DNA of 11,659 nt. Source: RGDT01 sp046719305. GTDB taxonomy: Bacteria > Planctomycetota > Planctomycetia > Gemmatales > Gemmataceae. The notes beneath the pieces are model-generated. The model saw only the letters and a list, made by a program, of their open reading frames with translations. It ran no database searches and was not told the origin of the DNA. How positions within the stretch are numbered: the stretch's first letter is position 1; each line of letters starts with the position of its first letter. A program made the position numbers and the translations under genes. Where the stretch lies: NCBI GenBank assembly GCA_046719305.1, contig JBDNDE010000148.1, forward strand, positions 1 to 11,659. Reading direction: 5' to 3'. Below are positions 5,822 to 11,659 of the stretch, piece by piece.

Positions 5822-8800
5822 TTATGGTTTCGTGGGAGCCATCAAATAAGCGAACAGGTCTCGGATCTGCTGGTCGCTTAAGGTTCGGAGTTGTCCCTCG
5901 GGCATCAGCGAAGCGGGGTCGGCTCGCAGATCCTCGATCCGTTTGCGGGCAATGCGAGATTCACGCCCCTCCCCATCGCGCAGGGTGATCGTGGTTTGAT
6001 CCTGTCCGCTGATGATACCCGTAAGTGTTTGACCATTCGTCGTACGTACCACGAAAGATAAGTATTCCTCGCGAATGACAGCACTCGGATCCACGATGTT
6101 TTCCAACCAATACATCACGTTTCCGCGTTCATATCCCGTAAGTTCCGGTCCTATTCCGCCCCCTTTGTCAAAAAGCTTATGGCATTTACCACAAAGATTT
6201 TCATAAATAATTGCTCCTGCCTTCGCATCCCCTTTGCCAGTCCGAAGAAGCTGTCCATAGCGTACCATCTCTGCTTGCTTTTCTTTCGCTGTGGTTGGTC
6301 GCACCCGGCCGAAATAGCGTTGGACCGATTCCTGCAACTCTCTGTGGTGTGAGAGCTTGCGAACGATCTCTACAGGGATGTTCCGAGCCTCTAAACGCTT
6401 CGCCTCGATTTCCGAAAGGAGCAACTTCGCCCATGCAACACGTCCTGCAAGCAGGTCTAAACCGGCCGGTGTGCGATGCAAGCCCCATTCGATTACTTTG
6501 CGAGCAATCCATTCATCACTGTAACGAGCCAGTGCAGCAAGACAATCTGCTCGAAGCTCCGGCGATTTTTCTAGCAGTTCGAGGAGAACGGATACCGCCT
6601 CGGGTACATCGACTTCTCCCAACACCTTAAGGATCGATAAACGGGAGGTTGAATCGGTTTGCCGATCTTTCAGAACATCAAGCGCTTCTTGGATAGCAGG
6701 ACCATGACGTAATCGTAAGCCGAGGGTGAGTCGAGCGGTGGAAACGCCGCGATCCCAACAAGCGAGAATCGCATCACGCAGCTCAGCGGGTAGTTCGTCA
6801 GCATTACGACCAGCGAAACCACGTTCGATACCAATCAGTAACCGAGATGCATCGCTTTGAGATGCACGAAGGAGAGCCGCACATGCTAAAAGATTTGCTC
6901 GCCCGCCTGCCATGACCCAACGTTGCATCAGCCGATCCAAAATAACAGACTGTACGACCGGGCGTGATCGCCGTTTCGGATCACGAAGAAGTTCCAATAC
7001 CGCCGAACGCGACGTTTCTGCATGGGCTTCCAAAGCCCACCATGTCAGCATCGGAAGATGGGGGTCGTTCGCATCCTCCTCACGTTCCCATAATGCCGCC
7101 AAAATAGGCAACGCCACATCAGCAGGCAGGCGTTTCGCTGAACTGGCTAACTGACTGCGTACAGAGGCATCGGGATCTTTCTTAGCAAGAAGTTGTAGAA
7201 TCCCTGCTTGCTTGTGTGTAGCCCGACGATCGTCACCAATTAAACGAATTGCCCAACGCCGTAGAGTAGGAGTTGATTCTCGCGAAAGCGCAAGGAGACT
7301 CGTTTCTTCGTCGAGAAGAGCAGATTGATGGATTGACAAAAAAGCAGCCGTGGCAGTTCGATCATCGGCTTCGCAGACGAGTTTTTGGAGGCGTTTAATG
7401 AGCGTTGCATCACACCGCCAACCTAAGACTCGCATAGCTGTTTCCCGAGCCGAGCGGTTGTTTGACTTTAATTCCTCTACGAGTTCAGAGGTTGAAAGTA
7501 CTGTGAAGTCACGAGGCCGCTGAGATTTGAAGTTATGAGGAACAATTTTCCAAACACGTCCAGTAGACTTATCCCAGTTATCGCGAGGATCAACATGATT
7601 GATACGCGGTTCATACATATCCGCAATATATAAAGCTCCATCAGGGCCAACCTTGACATCCACAGGACGAAAACGACCATCTTCACAGGTTAGTAAAAAA
7701 GGTTCCTCCGCTGTAACAAAGCTGCTATGCATCGGCTTCAATTGAGTGACTTGAACTCGGCGTTGCAGCGCATTGACCCCGATGAGTTTTCCACGCAACT
7801 CAGGAAACAATTGATCTCCATAAATCGCAAAGGTGTGGACAAGACGATCGGCATTCCCCGTGTGGGGCATATGCTCGAAGTAACCCAGTGCAAACGGATT
7901 AGTTAATGGCCCATGTTTGCCCCAACCTTTTACATAATACCCACCTTGAACATAATGTAATCCTCGATAGCGGCCCCAGTTGGTTCCACTGAACACATGC
8001 CCGGCTTCATCAAACGCAACCCCAAAGGTGTTTCCTCCACCTTCGGCATAAATTTCAAAGCGATGTTGCCGCGGATGGTAACGCCAAATGGCTTGACCGA
8101 AAAAATTAACGGTCTCGCTCGCCTTGGCAATCTCAACACGTACCTTAGCCGTACAAGTGCTACCCTGCGCACCATAAATCCATCCGTCTGGCCCCCAGGT
8201 AAGGCTATTAGCAACGGCGTGGGTGTCCTCAATACCGAACCCCGAAAGGTGAACAATCGGGGTACCAGGGACATCTACTTTGGTCGGATAGAACAAAAGG
8301 TACGGTGGATTCAACACCCAGACTCCGTCACGATCAGGTAAACAGGCCGTTGCTATATTCAAACCGTCCACGAAGGTTGTAACATTCGCAAAGGTTCCAT
8401 CACCTCGGTTATCTTGGTGGATGGTAATGCGGTCCTCTCCTTGAAAATGGTGAGGCGGTGCTGCTGGGATTTTGTCAAACTTCGCTCGAATATATCGGTC
8501 ATACTCGACCACCTTCAACCCTGCGGGTATGGGATATTGACGATACTGGGTGATCCACAACCGACCTTTTGGGTCAAAAGTAAGATGTAACGGTTGCTTG
8601 ACTAGTGGTTCCGATGCCACGAGTTGCACTTGGTAGCCGGTACGCATCGAAAAGGCTTTACGTTGCGCTTCGGGAGTTAATACCGGTGTCTTCACCAGTG
8701 TAGCTTTGAGATTTCGCAACGCCTCTTCAAGCCCCTCGGCTCCAGCCACTGCTTCGGGAATCTCGGAGCGAACTAGAGGGGGAGCAGCAGCCCACAGTCC

Positions 8801-8854
8801 TATCAAAGGAATTCCACCCATCCCGATACACAGAGCAATAAAGTATCGCTTCAT
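5822..8854 (-). CDS. PVC-type membrane-bound dehydrogenase / HEAT-repeat / CxxCH cytochrome c protein
   Basis: The 1010-residue protein begins with a signal peptide (MKRYFIALCIG through LWAAAPP). Residues about 60-440 form a beta-propeller dehydrogenase-like domain of the PVC type (TIGR02604), with LTFDPKGRLWITQYRQYP, NSLTWGPDGWIYGAQG, VGPDGALYIADMYEPRI and GRVWKIVP around Trp435. HEAT-like helical repeats fill about 445-790. The end is a PVC heme domain (TIGR02603) with one c-type site, CGKCH (Cys888, Cys891, His892); the likely axial Met984 is in SLMPEGQ. It probably oxidises a sugar or alcohol outside the cytoplasm and passes electrons to heme; the substrate is unknown. I chose ATG 8854 because it overlaps the upstream TGA and has GGAG six bases ahead; the GTG at 8866 falls in that site. 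The middle is distinctly AT-richer than the heme domain. Confidence 0.93.
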   Translation of the reverse strand: MKRYFIALCIGMGGIPLIGLWAAAPPLVRSEIPEAVAGAEGLEEALRNLKATLVKTPVLTPEAQRKAFSMRTGYQVQLVASEPLVKQPLHLTFDPKGRLWITQYRQYPIPAGLKVVEYDRYIRAKFDKIPAAPPHHFQGEDRITIHQDNRGDGTFANVTTFVDGLNIATACLPDRDGVWVLNPPYLLFYPTKVDVPGTPIVHLSGFGIEDTHAVANSLTWGPDGWIYGAQGSTCTAKVRVEIAKASETVNFFGQAIWRYHPRQHRFEIYAEGGGNTFGVAFDEAGHVFSGTNWGRYRGLHYVQGGYYVKGWGKHGPLTNPFALGYFEHMPHTGNADRLVHTFAIYGDQLFPELRGKLIGVNALQRRVQVTQLKPMHSSFVTAEEPFLLTCEDGRFRPVDVKVGPDGALYIADMYEPRINHVDPRDNWDKSTGRVWKIVPHNFKSQRPRDFTVLSTSELVEELKSNNRSARETAMRVLGWRCDATLIKRLQKLVCEADDRTATAAFLSIHQSALLDEETSLLALSRESTPTLRRWAIRLIGDDRRATHKQAGILQLLAKKDPDASVRSQLASSAKRLPADVALPILAALWEREEDANDPHLPMLTWWALEAHAETSRSAVLELLRDPKRRSRPVVQSVILDRLMQRWVMAGGRANLLACAALLRASQSDASRLLIGIERGFAGRNADELPAELRDAILACWDRGVSTARLTLGLRLRHGPAIQEALDVLKDRQTDSTSRLSILKVLGEVDVPEAVSVLLELLEKSPELRADCLAALARYSDEWIARKVIEWGLHRTPAGLDLLAGRVAWAKLLLSEIEAKRLEARNIPVEIVRKLSHHRELQESVQRYFGRVRPTTAKEKQAEMVRYGQLLRTGKGDAKAGAIIYENLCGKCHKLFDKGGGIGPELTGYERGNVMYWLENIVDPSAVIREEYLSFVVRTTNGQTLTGIISGQDQTTITLRDGEGRESRIARKRIEDLRADPASLMPEGQLRTLSDQQIRDLFAYLMAPTKP

Positions 8855-11136
8855 CGCTTGCTCCACTTTAGATGTTTGTGCAGAAACTCGAATGTACCTT
8901 GGCCATTTATCGTGTGAGGTCCATCAAAAAACTCTATCTGCGTTCGATCGCCGATCTTCAATTTTGATTGATAAAGATGCCGTACTTTGGCATATTCCAG
9001 AGCAACTCGTTCATCCGGGGCAACACCATCTGAATGGCCCCGTTCGACCATGAATGGACGTGGTGCAATTAAAGCAGCCATCTCAGCATAGTTGAAGGTG
9101 TGGCCAAGATCCCACTCAAAAATCTCGTATTCCATCGTCCAGACATAACTGTAACGATCCTTCGTGGATGCATTCTTCCAAACCCAATCATTAAAGTCTG
9201 CCGAGCAAATGGAAAGGCAGTAATTCTTTACCAATGGTGGCACCCGCATTGCTGTTTTCCCACCGTAGCTGAGGCCGTAAAATCCGATACGTGAGCCATC
9301 CACCTGGGGAAGTGTTTTCAACCAATCAGTGATCTGTTGATGCTGGGGCACAATGACGCTGAAAAGGGTTTTTCCGATTAAGTTCGCCTTGCGTTGGAGT
9401 ACACGAAACTTATCGCGTCCTAGATAAGGGTTCTGTGGTGCAAACACAATAAAGCCACGCTCCGCGAGCCGTGTTGAGAATGCTTTATATGAGGCGTATC
9501 CCTCTTTACCGATGGTATGTTCGGGTCGACCTTCTAAGCCATGTTGGCACACCACCACCGGACGTTTTTCCTCTGCTCTTCTATCGAGTGGTAACAGCAA
9601 TAGGCCATAAGCAAAGACATCTTCATATACATCGAGAACCACCTGATACGTTACCACTCTGTCCGTCTCGCTGAGCTTGCGCGTTCGGGCATTGAAGGGC
9701 AACCGTTTATGATCAAATCGGCCGATGACTTGTGTCGCGAAAATCTCCCGGTAGTGTTCGATGGATTGTTCGTACTTTTCGATGGTTGAGGTGTCGAGTT
9801 TCTTGTTATCTCCTGCTCGAACAAATGGGTCAGCAATCGGCATCCAATCCCTTCGCACTTCGTGACACTGCTCAAGCAGGCTCTGCGTATGCCGATCTAG
9901 TTCGGCCATTTGACGCCGATGTCGTGGTTGAGGATCGAAGTTGGTGCGAAGATGTTTAGGAAGTTCTTTGCTATCTCTGATGGGGGTAATTTTCCAGTAT
10001 TTTAATAACATCTGAGCGAATTCGCTCTGTTTTCCTCCATACTCAACCTGATGAGGAAAGACGGGAGGTTTACGCGACTCCACGCCTTCGTTCCATTCCC
10101 TTTGAAAATCTGCTGTTGAGATTTCCCCTAGTTTGCCAGGTGCTCCGCCACTACTAGGCAGATCCACTGTCGGTCCTGGTGCCTCCATTAGAGCGAGAAA
10201 TCGTGGGGCAATCATGGCTGCAAGATCGCCATCGGAGAATTCGTTGAGCAAACCGAACAGATTGCGGTCTAGGGGTTGCTGCCAGCGGGTTCGCGATGCA
10301 CCGAAATACCCACAGCTGGCTGTAGCTTCGATACGCGGATCAAGGGCTCCGGCATACAGTGCAAGCATGCCTCCTTCCCCCCAGCCGAGGATGCCTAGGG
10401 GAACTTTAGGATCTTCTGTGCTCAGCCAATCGACCAGTGCCAGAATTTTTTGAATCTCGTAGCCGATTAAACTTCGTCCCATCTCGAAGGCGGGTCGGTA
10501 CAAATACTCGCGATTGCTCATGCGGGCACCGCCACTCCGGGTGCCATCTTTATCCTCCCAAAACCGTGGCTGCACTTCCCGATTGATCAGCATCGGCACC
10601 CACACCCGACACCCATGCTCTGCTAGATGTCGTGCATATTGTGCATCGGCCGACAGACCCGGCATCAGTCCACAGAGTTGTTCAGGTATAATGTCTGCAT
10701 CAGGAACGGCGATGACGTTTGCTCGCGGCCTGCCCTCACGCGGGGTGAGTAGCAAGCCTTCCCCAGTCACGTCCGCAAAGGCCCGCCAGCGAATGGCAAA
10801 AACATCGTAGGAGGTCCCACGACCGATAAGAGCCGGTTGCTGCAGCGTCGACACAAGTTCGGGTGCAGTGGGAGGTTGACGAGGGTCCCGAATCCCCAGC
10901 AATTGAGCAAGCCGTATGCGATACGGTTGCAGGGATTTGTCATATGCCTTGGCATTCGAGGTATCGAGCTTCCATTTCTCGGGCCGGCGTCGATGGGTAG
11001 CCTCTAGTTCACGCATCAGAAAGCGGTCGATTCCCGCGACCATCTGTTCGGCAAAATCGCCTGTGAGTGTCAACGGTTTGGTGCCGGGGAGAGTATCCGG
11101 AGCAGCTGCGGTGCAAAAGAGTAGAAGCGTCCACAT
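8851..11136 (-). CDS. Secreted tandem alpha/beta hydrolase (acetyl xylan esterase / dienelactone hydrolase-like), second half active-looking
   Basis: The 761-residue protein starts with a short hydrophobic leader (MWTLLLFCTAAAPD), probably an export signal though it lacks the usual basic residues. It contains two alpha/beta-hydrolase halves. In the first, the nucleophile elbow reads GWGEGG (251-256), with Gly253 where serine is expected, so it is probably not a classical serine esterase. The second half has a complete-looking triad: Ser623 in YGLSYGG, Asp703 in GHSDGVAPDE and His741 in DGPHTING, with oxyanion-region VVCQHGLEGRP upstream. Deacylation of polysaccharides or related esters is the family-level guess. 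GAGG lies six bases before the ATG. Its TGA overlaps the cytochrome start, so the two are co-translated. G+C falls from about 57-62% to about 43-50% near residue 330. Confidence 0.88.
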   Translation of the reverse strand: MWTLLLFCTAAAPDTLPGTKPLTLTGDFAEQMVAGIDRFLMRELEATHRRRPEKWKLDTSNAKAYDKSLQPYRIRLAQLLGIRDPRQPPTAPELVSTLQQPALIGRGTSYDVFAIRWRAFADVTGEGLLLTPREGRPRANVIAVPDADIIPEQLCGLMPGLSADAQYARHLAEHGCRVWVPMLINREVQPRFWEDKDGTRSGGARMSNREYLYRPAFEMGRSLIGYEIQKILALVDWLSTEDPKVPLGILGWGEGGMLALYAGALDPRIEATASCGYFGASRTRWQQPLDRNLFGLLNEFSDGDLAAMIAPRFLALMEAPGPTVDLPSSGGAPGKLGEISTADFQREWNEGVESRKPPVFPHQVEYGGKQSEFAQMLLKYWKITPIRDSKELPKHLRTNFDPQPRHRRQMAELDRHTQSLLEQCHEVRRDWMPIADPFVRAGDNKKLDTSTIEKYEQSIEHYREIFATQVIGRFDHKRLPFNARTRKLSETDRVVTYQVVLDVYEDVFAYGLLLLPLDRRAEEKRPVVVCQHGLEGRPEHTIGKEGYASYKAFSTRLAERGFIVFAPQNPYLGRDKFRVLQRKANLIGKTLFSVIVPQHQQITDWLKTLPQVDGSRIGFYGLSYGGKTAMRVPPLVKNYCLSICSADFNDWVWKNASTKDRYSYVWTMEYEIFEWDLGHTFNYAEMAALIAPRPFMVERGHSDGVAPDERVALEYAKVRHLYQSKLKIGDRTQIEFFDGPHTINGQGTFEFLHKHLKWSKR
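8861..8866 (-). promoter_or_regulatory. Ribosome binding site that fixes the cytochrome gene start
   Basis: On the minus strand the bases GTGGAG end six bases before the ATG at 8854. The GTG within them is in frame and could be called as a start four codons earlier, but it overlaps the binding site and has none of its own. The ATG also makes the ATGA overlap with the upstream stop. Confidence 0.6.
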
Positions 11137-11219
11137 CAGAAGCCTCGATCGGAGAGAGAAACATCTTCTTTGTCCAGGCGAATAAACGCGGCAAAGCAGA
11201 GGATAACGGCGAGAAAGCT

Positions 11220-11225
11220 ATTGTA
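11220..11225 (-). promoter_or_regulatory. Possible -10 element for the esterase-cytochrome operon
   Basis: The minus strand reads TACAAT here, one base from consensus. The hexamer 17 bases upstream is TGTCCA, a poor -35 match with three of six bases, and it overlaps the first GACACAA heptamer. Transcription would begin near 11213, giving a leader of roughly 77 bases. A weak -35 covered by repeated binding sites is typical of activator-controlled promoters, which is inference. Confidence 0.28.
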
Positions 11226-11242
11226 ATCACAACAGAACCCGC

Positions 11243-11325
11243 TGGACACAACTTGTGACACAACTGGTCAAGAAGCGCTTGTGTCCATTCTGGGATCTGA
11301 GGGTTGTGGAGGGGTTGATTGTGTC
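11243..11325. promoter_or_regulatory. Cluster of four GACACAA heptamers, candidate operator
   Basis: GACACAA occurs at 11245-11251 and 11257-11263 on the plus strand, and as TTGTGTC at 11279-11285 and 11319-11325. The first two are a 9-bp direct repeat (GACACAACT) with 12-base spacing. TGGACACAA (11243-11251) and TTGTGTCCA (11279-11287) form a perfect 9-bp inverted repeat, and TTGTGACACAA (11253-11263) is an 11-bp palindrome. All lie 109-189 bases upstream of the esterase start. The regulator is not in this window. Confidence 0.5.
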
Positions 11326-11343
11326 TCGGCTCAATCGCCGAGA
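11324..11343 (-). terminator. Hairpin just after the sialidase stop
   Basis: TCTCGGC (11324-11330) and GCCGAGA (11337-11343) form a perfect 7-bp stem with a 6-base loop, four bases past the TAA of the sialidase gene. There is no T-run after it on the minus strand, so it is at best a weak intrinsic terminator. One GACACAA heptamer overlaps its distal arm. Confidence 0.4.
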
Positions 11344-11346
11344 TCG

Positions 11347-11659
11347 TTATCTGCTGAATCGTACAAGAGTCAGCCAGCGATAGGGATCTTTGCCCTCGCC
11401 GCGTTCGTACAAGCACCACAGGATCTTACCGTCAGGACTGGCAGCCAGGTCGCTGTAGGCCGACGCTCCTTTGGTGACGACGAAATGCTCTTGCCAGGTT
11501 TTGCCGGCGTCCTCGCTGCGTTTGATGGTGAGATTTTGTCGGGAGGTGGTGGAGTTCAGATTGCTGAAATATAGCGTTTTGCCGACGTTAAGCAGGCTGC
11601 CCATACACACCGGATCGGGCAGTGCCTCGTCAAAGCTCGGTTTGCTCCAGCCGCTGCTT
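11347..11659 (-). CDS. GH33-type sialidase (BNR/Asp-box), C-terminal part, runs off the window
   Basis: The minus frame is open from the window edge to the TAA at 11347-11349, giving the last 103 residues; the start lies outside. The visible part has WSKPSFDEALPDPVCMGSL, an Asp box SEDAGKTW, and AYSDLAASPDGKILWCLYE, where the tyrosine (codon 11457-11455) matches the sialidase nucleophile seen in the CAYSDL motif of human NEU2. It ends WLTLVRFSR. Sialidases remove terminal sialic acid or related sugars from glycans; the planctomycete substrate is not known. An internal GTG at 11610 could be miscalled as a start, but the conserved sequence continues upstream of it. It lies 210 bases from the esterase gene on the same strand, consistent with a glycan-degradation locus. 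Confidence 0.87.
   Translation of the reverse strand, partial: SSGWSKPSFDEALPDPVCMGSLLNVGKTLYFSNLNSTTSRQNLTIKRSEDAGKTWQEHFVVTKGASAYSDLAASPDGKILWCLYERGEGKDPYRWLTLVRFSR

Larger units (their letters stand above)
11137..11346. other. Intergenic control region between sialidase and esterase genes
   Basis: The 210-base gap contains no supported gene. It holds the hairpin just past the sialidase stop, the four-copy GACACAA cluster, a possible minus-strand -10 element, and the esterase ribosome binding site. This arrangement suggests that the esterase and cytochrome genes have their own promoter rather than depending on read-through. Confidence 0.5.

Noticed and set aside
6211..6630. A 139-codon forward reading frame inside the cytochrome gene.
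   Set aside because: It is antisense to the HEAT and heme-linker coding region and has no recognisable protein features.
8855..8866. GTG at 8866 as the start of the cytochrome protein.
   Set aside because: It overlaps the ribosome binding site, while ATG 8854 makes a 4-base overlap with the upstream stop and leads straight into the signal peptide.
11347..11610. An 87-codon complete small gene starting at GTG 11610.
   Set aside because: The frame stays open to the window edge and the upstream residues (WSKPSFDEALPDP) fit a sialidase, so this is a truncated larger gene.
1..11659. CRISPR arrays, tRNA or rRNA genes, insertion sequences and phage genes.
   Set aside because: No regularly spaced repeats, cloverleaf-like segments, rRNA stretches, transposase motifs or terminal inverted repeats with target duplications were seen.

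Overview
The window looks like a piece of a planctomycete chromosome, probably Gemmataceae or a close relative. Three things point there. It carries a PVC-type membrane-bound dehydrogenase/HEAT/CxxCH cytochrome, a multidomain protein characteristic of Planctomycetes and Verrucomicrobia. It carries a row of three small proteins resembling lineage-specific hypothetical families I recall from Gemmata-like genomes. It also has secreted esterase and sialidase genes of the sort these bacteria use on complex glycans. Spot counts of single 60-base lines give about 60-72% G+C in the left half and near 11.4 kb, but about 43-50% over much of 6.2-10.1 kb.

Layout. Positions 1-126 hold the tail of an unrecognised forward gene ending at a GC-rich hairpin. 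Reading toward it from the right (1280 to 169, minus strand) is a compact three-gene unit: a 141-aa Trp/Cys-rich protein, a 98-aa protein, and a 101-aa protein with an N-terminal zinc-ribbon-like double CxxC. An AT-rich divergent intergenic region (1308-1564) contains a 10-bp direct repeat and a hairpin. It separates this unit from a forward run: a DJ-1/PfpI protein closely resembling plant DJ-1D repeats, an 881-aa acyltransferase-ACP-acyl-ACP/CoA synthetase fusion, and, by a 4-base start/stop overlap, a class I methyltransferase with a signal peptide. A strong inverted repeat at 5772-5808 lies between this run and the convergent right half.

The right half is all minus strand. The C-terminus of a GH33-type sialidase enters at the window edge and ends in a hairpin. 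A 210-bp gap follows with four copies of the heptamer GACACAA, a likely control region. Then come a 761-aa tandem alpha/beta hydrolase and, through another 4-base overlap, the 1010-aa PVC cytochrome protein.

How the genes may fit together (inference). The DJ-1, fusion and methyltransferase genes could form a membrane-lipid repair or damage-response unit. The fusion carries the chemistry to activate a free fatty acid, load it on its own carrier domain and re-acylate a lysolipid, in the manner of E. coli Aas, whose ACP is a tightly bound subunit. The sialidase, esterase and cytochrome genes look like part of a secreted glycan-degradation locus with an oxidative step. The most unusual points are the internal ACP in the Aas-like fusion, the exported methyltransferase, loss of the canonical serine nucleophile in the first hydrolase half, the heptamer cluster, and the uncharacterised three-gene small-protein unit.
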